From positions 1 to 22,229 of the forward strand of contig LSSN01002628.1 in assembly GCA_001970855.1 (NCBI GenBank): a DNA stretch of 22,229 nucleotides. Direction: 5' to 3'. The DNA comes from Smittium culicis (Eukaryota; Kickxellomycota; Harpellomycetes; Harpellales; Legeriomycetaceae). A model generated the notes under the pieces. It ran no database searches, had not been told where the DNA came from, and saw only the letters and a list, made by a program, of their open reading frames with translations. Shown piece by piece: positions 8,942-22,229 of this stretch (positions are counted from its first letter, which is position 1; every line of letters begins with the position of its first letter). A program made the position numbers and the translations under genes.

Positions 8942-8948
8942 TGTTTAC
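8942..8948 (-). promoter_or_regulatory. Forkhead-type site GTAAACA (reverse strand)
   Basis: TGTTTAC on the plus strand is GTAAACA on the minus strand, a perfect forkhead core 215 bp upstream of the RPN7 start. Together with 8714-8720 each gene has one such site within about 220 bp of its start. Confidence 0.3.
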
Positions 8949-9163
8949 GCTTTAAAAAACCAGCAGTAGCTGGATATAAAGCAGATTCTCAAATCCAATT
9001 ATAAAAAATCTAAAGCCTAGAGAAAATTCTCCCCCTGCTTTTGAATGATTCATAACACCCCAACTTCAAAACTGTATCTTCTTACTTTAAGCATCTTGAG
9101 CCCATCAACTCAATTCTTTATTGCGAACTAACCCACTAAAAAGCGAACGCTTAAATTTTACTA

Positions 9164-10351
9164 ATGGCATCGGTGTCTGATACTCAAAGAGAAGCGATTG
9201 GCGTCCCTGAGCTTCATTTAGCTCAATACATCAGCGTAATGACAAATGGTCCTTCTGAGGCTGCCGCTGAAGCTAAGCAAAAGCTTGATGCTGCCATAAT
9301 GGAAGGCTCATTGACACATATCTACAAGATGACATGCGAAAAAGCTTCAATACCCATAAATAACGAGCTCGCCGAGCAAATGAGCAAAAAAAACGAAGCT
9401 GATATTATCGAAATCGATAAAAAAATCGAGCTCGCCAAAGAACAGGGTGATCTTGAAATGAACTCTGCGCGCATTGAGCGTGCCTCTTATTTTGCCAAGA
9501 TCGGCGATAAGGAAACTGCCATCCGCGAGTACAACGAAGCATTTGAAAGCACATCAGCTACCCTAAATCACAAGCTAGACATATCTTTTGGTCTCCTCCA
9601 TCTAGGTTTATTCTACCTCGACACAAAGCTAGTAACCCGTCAAATACAAACCGCTAAAGAACTTGTCGATCGAGGCGGCGACTGGGAAAGAAGAAACAGG
9701 CTCAAGGCGTACGAGTTCGTTTGGTGGTCCTACCAACGCGATTTCGAAAAGGCCTCAAAGCTCTTCTTAGAGTGCACCAGCACCTTTGCCAGCACTGAAC
9801 TCATGCCCTTTGACGATTTTATTGAGATGGGCTGTCTCGTTTCTAGCCTCGCCCTTGATCGTTCAACGATTAAGCAGAAACTAATTGGAAACTCTGAGAT
9901 TTTACGCGTTACCACGTCCCCTGTAAATCCAATCGCTTGCCAAATCGGCCAGCTCGCTACCTCTTTATACGACTGCAAATACTCTGCATTCTTTGAAAGC
10001 TTGGCTTATGTCGAAACCCACTATCTATCAATCAATAGATACCTGCTCAAACACTCTAGGTACTACACCCGTGAAATGAGAATTAAAGCTTACGCCCAGC
10101 TCCTTCAATCCTACAGATCACTAACCATCAAATCCATGGCCACGTCGTTTGGCGTCACCGAAGAATTCATCGACAAGGAACTTTCTCGTTTTATCGTTGC
10201 TGGAAGACTACACTGTGTTATCGATAAAGTCAGCGGAATCGTCGAAACTAACCGCCCCGATAAAAAGAACTCCCAGTACCAAGCAACCATCAAACAAGGC
10301 GATCTACTACTTAACCGCATTCAAAAATTATCCCGCGTCGTTAACATCTAA
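9164..10351 (+). CDS. RPN7: 26S proteasome lid subunit Rpn7 (PSMD6)
   Basis: PCI-domain subunit of the 19S regulatory lid, packed next to Rpn6 and Rpn3 in the known lid horseshoe. It is a single exon of 395 aa, close to the human length of 389. The N-terminal TPR-like helices contain RIERASYFAKIGDKETAIRE (about 103-122), then KLDISFGLLHLGLFYLDTKL, GGDWERRNRLKAYE and FEKASKLFLECTSTF. The PCI domain carries RYYTREMRIKAYAQLLQSYR, MATSFGVTEEFIDKELSRFI and AGRLHCVIDKVSGIVETNRP. The end, GDLLLNRIQKLSRVVNI, is diagnostic for Rpn7 as opposed to the COP9 paralogue Csn1. The ATG at 9164 is the first in the frame and fits the length of the family. Lack of introns contrasts with five in its divergent partner RPN6. 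The 3' flank carries a CT microsatellite. Confidence 0.97.
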   Translation: MASVSDTQREAIGVPELHLAQYISVMTNGPSEAAAEAKQKLDAAIMEGSLTHIYKMTCEKASIPINNELAEQMSKKNEADIIEIDKKIELAKEQGDLEMNSARIERASYFAKIGDKETAIREYNEAFESTSATLNHKLDISFGLLHLGLFYLDTKLVTRQIQTAKELVDRGGDWERRNRLKAYEFVWWSYQRDFEKASKLFLECTSTFASTELMPFDDFIEMGCLVSSLALDRSTIKQKLIGNSEILRVTTSPVNPIACQIGQLATSLYDCKYSAFFESLAYVETHYLSINRYLLKHSRYYTREMRIKAYAQLLQSYRSLTIKSMATSFGVTEEFIDKELSRFIVAGRLHCVIDKVSGIVETNRPDKKNSQYQATIKQGDLLLNRIQKLSRVVNI

Positions 10352-10379
10352 ATCTACTCTAATTCTAGCTCCTTTTTAT

Positions 10380-10413
<34 letters not shown>

Positions 10414-10647
10414 CCTATTAATATTCTACCTTATCCTTAAAATAAATTTTTATACTTGTCTAAATATAAAATAAAATTAAACAATAAAAATTAATTATTC
10501 CTGGTTAAATGAAAAATAATTAATATTCACATTTTATTTCTACAATTAGCTAAAAAGTATATAATAATATTAATATTAAAAAAAAAAAAAAAAAGATCAC
10601 TAGTTTAGTATATTAAAGAGTGATAGTAAATTATATATAATAAAAAT
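10352..10647. other. Convergent intergenic region (3' flanks of RPN7 and the zinc-finger gene)
   Basis: About 300 bp where the two genes meet tail to tail. It holds the CT microsatellite, several AATAAA-like hexamers on the plus strand (10440-10492) that could end RPN7 transcripts, and a run of 17 A at 10578-10594, which is a T-run for the minus-strand gene. No coding potential is seen. Confidence 0.5.
10383..10410 (+). repeat. (CT)14 microsatellite
   Basis: Fourteen uninterrupted CT units lie 32 bp after the RPN7 stop codon, presumably in its 3' UTR. The surrounding plus strand is also C/T-rich, as it is behind eIF2B delta. Confidence 0.9.
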
Positions 10648-13657
<3,010 letters not shown>

Positions 13658-13699
13658 AGCAGAGGCAGAGGAGTATAGGGAAGCAAAAAAAAGGGACAA

Positions 13700-13708
13700 T
13701 ATTTTATA
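13700..13708 (-). promoter_or_regulatory. TATA-like box before the zinc-finger gene
   Basis: The minus strand reads TATAAAATA, 43 bp upstream of the ATG. This would leave only a very short 5' leader. In AT-rich DNA such a match is common, so it is only a candidate. Confidence 0.25.
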
Positions 13709-14495
13709 CTTTGACTACTTTTATATTTAAAAGCAGTAACCAAAAGTATGGGATGTCAGAATTGGGGTGGTAAGCTGGCCACTCAGTGTAGTAATAAATA
13801 AAAAAAGTTAAACCTTTAAAAAATGTGTGAATGTGGGCAAAATCCAATAGCGAATAATAAATAAAATTATTCTATAATTTTTTTTTTTAAAGAAAACTGC
13901 TTTTATATAAAATTCTTTTTTTTTTTTAATTTCCAGATTTGTACAGTCTTTTTTTTTCTGATTGACTTGTTTTAATTATCCTTAATTTTCGTTTAATTGT
14001 CGAGCTTTTTTGATTTCTCGAATGAGCCAATAAGGTTACCATCTTCACAGCCTCATTACCATCTACCTGAGAATCTTTCCTACTGGCTGCCTCCAATGGG
14101 ATTTGCATTCTATTGTCTAGAACCATCGTCCAATAATATCTACATACTTGCTAACAGCCGCCTATCCAATAAGAATATGAACTAGTCCCGGAAATATTCG
14201 CTCATTTCCCTGAAATTTCAACGATTCCATACCCAATAATCTCTCCCAGCACCAATATCATTTGCTAATTTTGACCAATTATCGTACGACATCCTAATAG
14301 CATTTTAGGGTAGCAAATTATTGGCGAAACAGCATAATTTACATGCACTTTTCAAGCCAATAAATTTGGAGATGAGGCTAGTGAAACAGATACTTTTGGC
14401 AAATAAGAGCATTCAATCTAAACAAACGAGTTTAGTGCCAAGCGAAGATCCAAAAATCCACACTAATATCAGATCCCCACATCGCAGCTGCAGAC

Positions 14496-14556
14496 TATTT
14501 ACACTCTAATAGCAGCCATCTACACACTATTTACATATTATTTACACTCTATTTAC
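14496..14556 (-). promoter_or_regulatory. Four TATTTAC motifs, three at 11-bp spacing (forkhead-type GTAAATA on the minus strand)
   Basis: TATTTAC occurs at 14496, 14528, 14539 and 14550. The last three are exactly 11 bp apart, about one DNA turn, so they would lie on the same face of the helix. Read on the minus strand, GTAAATA fits the forkhead consensus RYMAAYA. A 13-base direct repeat (TATTTACACTCTA) at 14496 and 14539 indicates that local duplication built part of the cluster. It lies about 0.85 kb upstream of the zinc-finger gene. Confidence 0.4.
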
Positions 14557-16300
14557 CTCAAAATCCACATCTATTAACCACTAAAGGACTCGCACTACTG
14601 TTTCAAACCACCCCTCGTATCTTTTAAACAAACGCTATATTGTGCTCTTTTATATGTGTGAATATCTCTCCTCACAATCATACCTCACTGTCTAGGCACT
14701 GGCTCCTAAGAATTCCATTGTATGCCATGCTAATACTTTTCTACGCACCTTGCTGACATACTCGCAAATAAACGCGATATATAGTCTAGTTCCGCAGTCT
14801 TACTATATACTACGTGATTTCTCATCGAATAGCTGCACAGTGCCAAAGTCCTATAATTATTCACAATCAAAATTAAAACGTTCTTATTTTGGACTCTGTT
14901 TTTCACATCCCCAGATATTACGCCTCTGATTTGCATCTTTTTCCCTTGTGAAACAATTGCAAGTTCAAACACCATACCCTCTTTGGGAAACAAATAAGCC
15001 CTCCACTTCACTTTATTCTCTCACCGCCTTATCATCAATCCCCTCCCCCACCCTCATCCCCCCGATCCTCCTCGGACCCTGTTTCCACAGCCTCTTCATC
15101 GCATGCTTATCCTCCTACTCGAAATTAAAAGTCTCATTTATTAACTCGCGTTTAACCTATTAGCTTCATTTGCTTATTTCCCAAAAAATTAAATCTATAA
15201 ACGTTTTATTGCGTAAAATGTTTGTTCTGTCCACAATTAATCTCATCTCATTATCCCAAATTCGCCTTTCTGTGATCACCATGCAATTCTCACCCTCCCT
15301 CTTTCCGTCCCCTCCAGCATTTTCAACTACAATCGCCCCCAGCTTGATCGTTTCTTCCACTAGTTCCTCCCTCTCCACGATTATTTTCGAGATTCTTATT
15401 GATCGCATCACAATACAACTTTCTCCCCAAAATGCCCTGCTACCTCATTAATCGGAATACTCGTATCCATTTATGGCATTGGATTACTATTCTAGGGTAA
15501 AAAAAACTGAAAATTCAATATTCTCCCAATTATCGCCATTTCCGTTTTCATACTAAACACAATTAAATTTACAAAATAGGCAATAAAACGTATTCCTTTT
15601 TTATTTCCGTCACAATCGATATTGTCACTCCTCTCCAGCATACCTGTCTTCGCCAAAAATGTCCCCTACTTTCGCTTACTATCAAAAAAAAATATATTTC
15701 AATATATGTGCTATACTACAAGTATATAATTACTTTTAGATATTATCTATAATATCTAGCCATCACTTTCAAACATCTGAATTGTAGTCATATTCTCTGT
15801 AAATAGCTCCTACTTTATCAAATTATCTTTATTTACGTTTCTTTATTAGTACAAAAGTGTACCCAACAATAATCATTAATCATAAATATACTTGGAAAAA
15901 TTATCTTATTTGTTTAAAAACAATAATATTATATATCATTATGAATGCAAACAACAATGTTCCTTGTTCTACTCTTTTGGTTCACAATTAAGACTATTCT
16001 TAATCCCAATTACATATATATAGTTTTACTCATCATCCACACCCACTCACACACCCCTCCCCCCAGCTCATTAGTAATACAGATTTGCTAATACACTCAA
16101 ATATATCTCCACTTTTTTACAAAAAATATTCATACTAAAATTTTTTTATCACTATACTCATATAAATAATGAACTTATTAAATTCTCTACAGCCTCGCCG
16201 CCTTCGCCCCCCCCCACCTCAAATAAATCGCTTTTTCACTGGATATTTTTCCGGTTTCTCCGACCCATAAATTAAAAACCGCTTTAAAAAAATAGTAATT

Positions 16301-19300
16301 AAAACAATAAAACAAAGATGACGTATGTACTCAGCGAAAAAGAGAAAGAAAGAAAACTACGCACCTCTTAAATCTTACTTGCTCATTCTACCCGATTACG
16401 CTTCAGCTTCACTTTGAAATATCGTCACAAGTCGTATTTGCTGCGCTAACCGATATCTCTCCACATAATCTCTGTAAAACAACCTTTATAAAAATAAAAA
16501 ACAACATAGTAATAATAAACATTTACCCCCAACACAATAATCAAACAATAAAACATATATCTAAGCTACTAAAATACTAAAATAAAAAATAATAATACGT
16601 AAAACCCATACCATTTCTCTACAAATCCTAATTGCTATAATAAAAACATCCCCTTCATTCGACGTCTTTCACCTTTTATGAAAATATACATACCAATTAA
16701 ACTATCGCTCTTATTGTTTAGCACAATATAACAACATACGTAATATAATAAAAGCTCAAAATCCATTAAAAAAAATTAAATATACATTTCATTTTACACA
16801 GAAATAGCCGATTAAAATCATTCCCGTAAATAAGTCTTTAAAAAAATACTATTCTTTTTAATGACACAATTTTCATTTAAAGCGTAAATAAAATCGCACC
16901 TGATATTAATACCAACTATTTCAGCATGGATAGCGGATACATTGCATTAGATATCGTACCTTTTTTTACTTAATATGTATTCCCTGAACTATGATACTAT
17001 TCAAGCTTATATAAACTTGAATTCAGTCTTTATTCACCATTTTACATTGTGTATAAATCAAATTGACTCTATCCATATCCTTAATCCTTACAATATTTAC
17101 ATATCTTCTTAATTAACCCGGCCCGTTTAGTCAAATATAATTGACATATAATTTAATAAATATCGGCAACTAAAAACTTCAATTTTTAAAATAGGAATAA
17201 CTAAATATTTAATAATACAATTATAAAAAATATATTTATATATCTACTTATAATACAATTACTTTAACTTTGCCTCCATATTAAAAAAAATATATCTGCT
17301 TTTTTTAATTTACTTGACCTCTTTTTTTAATAAATAAAAATATACATATGAATATAAAATAAATAATATTTAAAATACATTTCGGCCCCAGAAAAGTATT
17401 CATATATACCCTTGGAAAATACAAAATGATTCTGTATTTATTCACTATTCGATATATCCCATATGTTAGTAAAATAGTAACAAAGCTAATAAATCATAAC
17501 TACAATCGCTTGAACTAGCTATTACCATCAAATTCATCATAAAAATATTACAGGATTTCTATTATTTTCATCTCTCTTCAAAGTTTATTTAACCAGAAAT
17601 CTATTTTTTATTTATCGAGCGAAAGTTAAACTGACTAAAAATTTTATAGAGATTGTTTAACTACAGTTAAATGATGAAAAGCTCTAATAATAAGTCATTA
17701 TTAGACCCATAAAATTAAACATTTTGAAAAAAAATTAAATTTATTCAAAATTCAATCCTTTATACCATATCCATAATAAAAATTGTCGATTCATTCATTA
17801 TTGTTAAGTATATCAATTTTGATTTTTCTTATTTATCATTATTTTTAAAAATACATATTATGACATAGACTATGGCGATTAAATTAAACGAGTTTTCTTC
17901 TCTTTTAAAAAAAAAAAAATTACATTAAAAAAACTTTATAAATTATGAAATTCAAGATTTTAAATACACACAAAATCATTTCAACAAAAAAACATTGATA
18001 ATAAAGATTCAGTTTACAATAAAAACTATACATAATATTAAATTAGTTAATAACTATGACCATTTTATTAAAAACTAGATACTATATTTTATTTTTCACT
18101 TCTAATAGAACAATATCTTATTATTACACCTTCAAATTTAATTTTTTAAACTTATACTAATATTAAAGCGATAATTCTGATGTAATTTTATTTAAACCTA
18201 GAAAATTTATACGCTATTCATAAGTATCATTATATTTATATTATCTATTAAATATACCAGCTCAATTTTCAACTACATATAATCTATTATTTAATTTGAA
18301 ATTATTTTTATTCTATAAATATTAAAACTAAAATATATAGTATAAAAATAAAAAAAACCTGGCCTATAAAAAATTTTTTTAATTAGTCCAATAAATCATT
18401 TTTCTAATTTGATTATAAATATAGAATTTTTCATTAAGTTTGCCAATTTTATAATATTTTTATATTTAAAAAGACGCTAAAAAAATAGCTGATTATTATT
18501 TTATTCAAAACATTATAAGATATTAAAAATATTTTAAAATTTTCCTTAAAGCTGCTTTTCTACACTTTTAATATTAATAAAATATTTTTATAACTCAAAC
18601 CCAAAATTCAAACTAGTTTAACTAACGTTTATATTAATAAAAAATGAGGTTTTTATACTGAAAAAGTCAACTAAATTGATTAAATAACATCAATTAACCG
18701 TATAAACTATTCTAAAATAAGAGTGATATTAATTTATAGCATAGTAATGTGTATTAACAGCATAAATCCATTAAAAATAATAACTAAATAAAAATTTCTT
18801 TATATTTAAAAAAAAATTATTCAATATCAAAATATAACTTTAAATTATTCCAAAGTTTAGTTTTATAATATTTTATATCCTGTAACTCTAAAAATTCCAA
18901 AAATCATGTTTAAATTTAGTAAAATATTAAATGCTTTAAATTTTTGATCATCCCTTGTGTTTAATAGATAAATAAATTTTTTTTATAAAATAGTAAAAAA
19001 TATCTTGGTTTGATATGAATTTTAATATTTTTTTATAAAATATTATTATAACTAACTTTAATAGATTTAATTAATTTCATATTACGTATTTTTAAATTCC
19101 CCACTTTTGAATATCAAATGATAGAATCTCAAATATTTTCATATCCTTTTTGGCTGATATATAATTCTATCTTAAAACATAAAATTATAACAAATGTTTA
19201 TAATATCATATTTCATAATCGTATAAAAAAAATAATTATAAAATAAATAATTCATATTTAATTTTAAAAAAAAGCTAATAGTATAAAAATATATATTTTT

Positions 19301-22077
19301 TATTTAAAATATCGCCGTTATAAACATCTGTGATAAATATACTGTAATTTTTATCTTTATAAAATATTCTTAGCCGTAAAATTGTGAAAAAAAGACCAAT
19401 TTTTCCAAAAGCTGCAAAATTGTAAAAACTTCAGCCCTATAGTAGTTTCAACTTGACAAAAAAAATTTAAATTTTTGCATTTATTACAGCACAAATATAA
19501 GAAAATCATATAAAAAAAAAATTTTTTTTATTCAATTGAATGTTTTTAACCTCAATTAGGGTACAGAGGGTTTATCTAAACTGGGATGTTTATTTTAAAA
19601 ATTATTAAACTTGTTTTAGATTTTACCAAGATTAGTGATGTCTGTGTTATACCTTATTAAAAATTGATAAAAATGATTTCAAAATTTTTCCAAGATTAAT
19701 TTTAAAAAATGTCTGGGTTTAAACCAAATGTGATATCACATAAAATCCGGTTTGTTCGAAATATTTTAGCTTTTCGTGAAAACTTTTACTGAAAAATTAA
19801 AAATTAGGCAGTGAATTAATGTATAAATGTAATAAATTATACCTCTCCTGCGATGATAAAATGCTATAATTTTTATAATTTAAGAAACACAAGTTATATA
19901 CAAGGCTTAAAAAATGATCTAGATACTATTGATAAAATTAAACCTCAAAAAAAAAAAAAAACGAGAATAAGCCAAAGGTAATTTAATTTATCTTGAAAAA
20001 AGCGGAATATATCATAAATAGATAAAATATTTAACATAAAAATAATGTCTTCATTTATACTTGTATTTGGAAACAAATAAAATTATATGAATTTTTGAGA
20101 TTAAGAATCTATAAGATATAAAAAAAGTCGCAATTTTGAAAATTTTATAATCTAATTATTTTATTAAATTTATTTAATAAATATTTTAATTATAAAAATT
20201 ATTGAAATTATTGATAAACACCTCAAAAATTAAAAATTAATAATTTAAAATCCGTAAATTTAGCATTTAAATATAAAATTTTAGTATTTTGAATATTTTA
20301 ATATTATTTTTTGATTTAAATTTAATATATGTTATATAAAAAATACGTCTAAAAATAAATTTAATATCGAAAAAATTCAACTTAAAACTTTCAAAAATTT
20401 TTTAACAGATTTTCATACATTATGTTTGTTTTTAATGGTGAAAATATTTTTCTTTTGGTTTTGATATCCAAAAATGATACCTAATTAAAGTACTTTTAAT
20501 TTTAGTTGAGAATCCTGCTGGAGATAAAGCATTTATTGTCTTGTTTTTTTTTTTTTTTTTTTCATTTTTAGTATTAAAATACCAAAACTAATGAATTGTT
20601 TTCAAATGGTCAACATTTGAATTTTTATTGGATAGAAATAGTGGAGATTTTATTAGGTATAAGATCAATTTTAATTTTTTTTAATAAGTTGGTTCATTAG
20701 TCTACAAGTAGTGTGAAATTTTAACATTTGGTATTCTTTTTACATCATTTGAATTGATTATATCAACTAACCTTTTGAAATATTATTTATGTGTTGTTAA
20801 TCATTTATATATTCACTTATATTAAAATAATTTTAGTCCATCTAAATTTAATCGCATTATATGATTTTTTTATAATATTTTACACTTTAAAAGATAATTA
20901 ATTGAAAAAAATTGATAAAAAGTTCAGGATAAACTAAGCTATTATCCATAAACATAAATTTTAAAAAAAAATTCAAAGTATCCATAATTTTATCAAGCAA
21001 GTTTTAATCCAAAGATTAATTAATAAAAGATATTTAAATAGCGGTTTTAATAATAATATCTAATATTAATGTCATATATAAAGATTTTTATAGTATCTTA
21101 TAATTTTCTCAGAATGTAAAATTATATTCTATAACTTTAAATTAAATAATCGAGCTGATTAGTATATATATTTCTCGTTAAAATAGAAAAAATAATCATT
21201 ATAATAATTTTTGCCCAAAAATACCCATGGTTATTATTTAAATAATTGTGTATTTAATAAAGCTGAAAAATATTTATAAAAAAATAATTAAAATTAAATC
21301 CAATAAAAGATTAAATCTGAATTTTTTACATTTTAATTAAAATATTATAATGATTTTAATAATTAAAAAAATGAAGAGAATCTGTTAAATTATAAGTTTT
21401 GAATATTCGAAAACTTAAAATTTTAATTTATGAACCGGATTGGCTATAAAATCAATTATAACTAAAGAATTAAAAAATTAAAGAGCTAAAGAAATAAATA
21501 TCATTTAAATTAATTTACAGTAAATGTGATGTATAAATTTATTTATTATTATATTAATAACTATTTCTATTAATATTGGTTAAATAATAACACAAGAATA
21601 AATAATCTTACAATAAATTTATGAAAAATAAATTTAATAATAATATTTATCCAGATTTATTTATAATAAATGTAACTATGACTAAAATAAAACCAATTTA
21701 TTTATGTGGTTTATTAATTTTTATATAATCATTGACAATAATATGTTGAAATTTAAACAAAACGTTAGTTTATAAAATGAGCTTTTTATAATTTTTTAAA
21801 AGGTGTTTTTTTGATTTCGGAATTAATCCTATCTGAATTGTATTTTATCATGTGTTTAAGCAGAAAATCTGATAATATAAATTATTAACTAATAAGAATT
21901 TGGTTTTTTCCCACATAAAATTTTTTACTTGCATTAATTATAAAAAATAAAAATTTTTTATAATCTGATAAGTCTACAGTATCAAAAATTTTTATTGTTT
22001 TTATAGTATTCAAAACATAAATTTGTAAAAATTATAACTATTCAATTAGTTTTAATTTTTGAAGGCTGTAAACTATA
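16301..22077. other. Extremely AT-rich gene desert
   Basis: About 5.8 kb without a recognisable gene, tRNA or transposon on either strand. Composition drops sharply: 18001-18060 has 10 G/C in 60 bases by hand count, against 29 in 14041-14100. It contains many A- and T-runs (for example 19 T at 20544-20562) and AT palindromes such as ten A followed by eight T at 19512-19529. I see no tandem array before the terminal AAT tract. It could be ordinary intergenic DNA, decayed transposon sequence or AT-rich heterochromatin. Confidence 0.6.

Positions 22078-22229
<152 letters not shown>

Larger units (their letters stand above)
8532..9163. promoter_or_regulatory. Bidirectional promoter region of RPN6 and RPN7
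   Basis: This is the only sequence between the two start codons, so it must hold both promoters. It contains forkhead-type, CCAAT and ATF/CREB-type motifs (listed separately), which concentrate in the centre. Close to RPN7 are a C/T-rich stretch (9026-9040) and a small inverted repeat AAGCGAACGCTT at 9141-9152. I do not see the ascomycete proteasome element GGTGGCAAA on either strand, so control by an Rpn4-type factor is not supported. No additional open reading frame of note lies here. Confidence 0.75.
13658..16300. other. Gene-free upstream region with strong C-over-G strand skew
   Basis: No convincing gene. Short open frames on both strands start with non-ATG codons or lack any recognisable motif. 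13,800-14,000 is AT-rich with T-runs; 14,000-16,300 is richer in C and T on the plus strand. Counted by hand, 15001-15060 has 31 C and 1 G, and 16021-16080 has 26 C and 3 G. Its position is upstream of the zinc-finger gene, so it may contain that promoter and leader, or a non-coding transcript. Confidence 0.45.

Noticed and set aside
8532..9163. Yeast-type proteasome control element GGTGGCAAA in the RPN6/RPN7 promoter
   Set aside because: No exact copy on either strand; the nearest GGTGGC is inside RPN6 exon 2 and continues as TAT.
13926..14185. Overlapping 62-66 codon frames on both strands
   Set aside because: The plus frame starts at TTG right after an in-frame TAA, and neither frame shows a known motif or a supporting splice context.
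14321..14509. 62-codon plus-strand frame
   Set aside because: It starts with TTG, has no ATG near its start and no family resemblance.
14730..15411. Two minus-strand frames of about 80 codons (14730-15011 and 15166-15408)
   Set aside because: They could be exons of an unknown gene upstream of the zinc-finger gene, but no motif, no convincing splice pair and no shared family were found; strong purine skew alone reduces stop codons on this strand.

Overview
The window is AT-rich nuclear DNA from a eukaryote, most likely an early-diverging, AT-rich fungus. The evidence is spliceosomal introns of about 60-160 bp with GT...AG borders, canonical eukaryote-only complexes (eIF2B, the 19S proteasome lid), and a C2H2 factor whose fingers have a fungal, Azf1-like look. 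A trichomycete-type (Kickxellomycotina) genome would fit the composition and the glutamine/asparagine-rich protein, but the sequence alone does not prove the lineage. The right edge ends inside an AAT microsatellite, which looks like a draft contig end.

Layout: 1-98 is unassigned. 99-434 carries a 101-bp palindromic hairpin element and an inverted, truncated copy of it, 72 bp perfectly matched. 463-2485 (+) is an eight-exon gene for a bacterial-type histidyl-tRNA synthetase with a mitochondrial-type presequence on its own first exon. 2486-3914 is intergenic. 3915-6176 (+) is an intronless eIF2B delta subunit with a long Ser/Asn-rich insertion. 6177-6668 is a convergent intergenic stretch. 6669-8531 (-) is RPN6 in six exons and 9164-10351 (+) is intronless RPN7; these two neighbouring subunits of the proteasome lid are arranged head to head across a 632-bp promoter. 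10648-13657 (-) is a six-exon C2H2 zinc-finger factor with 91 consecutive glutamines and an AT-hook. 13658-16300 has no convincing gene but shows strong C-over-G strand skew and a phased TATTTAC cluster. 16301-22077 is an extremely AT-rich gene desert, and 22078-22229 is a pure AAT array.

How the genes relate: four of the five are core housekeeping genes. They cover charging of mitochondrial tRNA-His, nucleotide exchange on eIF2 in cytosolic translation initiation, and two lid subunits of the 26S proteasome. Only RPN6 and RPN7 have an obvious arrangement for joint control. The fifth gene is a probable sequence-specific DNA-binding regulator with prion-like flanks; its targets cannot be read from the window. 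All exon structures here were assembled by hand from frame continuity, splice sites and family conservation. I do not see a wholly new biological system. The most unusual items are the bacterial-type HisRS, the hairpin-element pair beside it, the divergent proteasome promoter, and the very long polyglutamine transcription factor.
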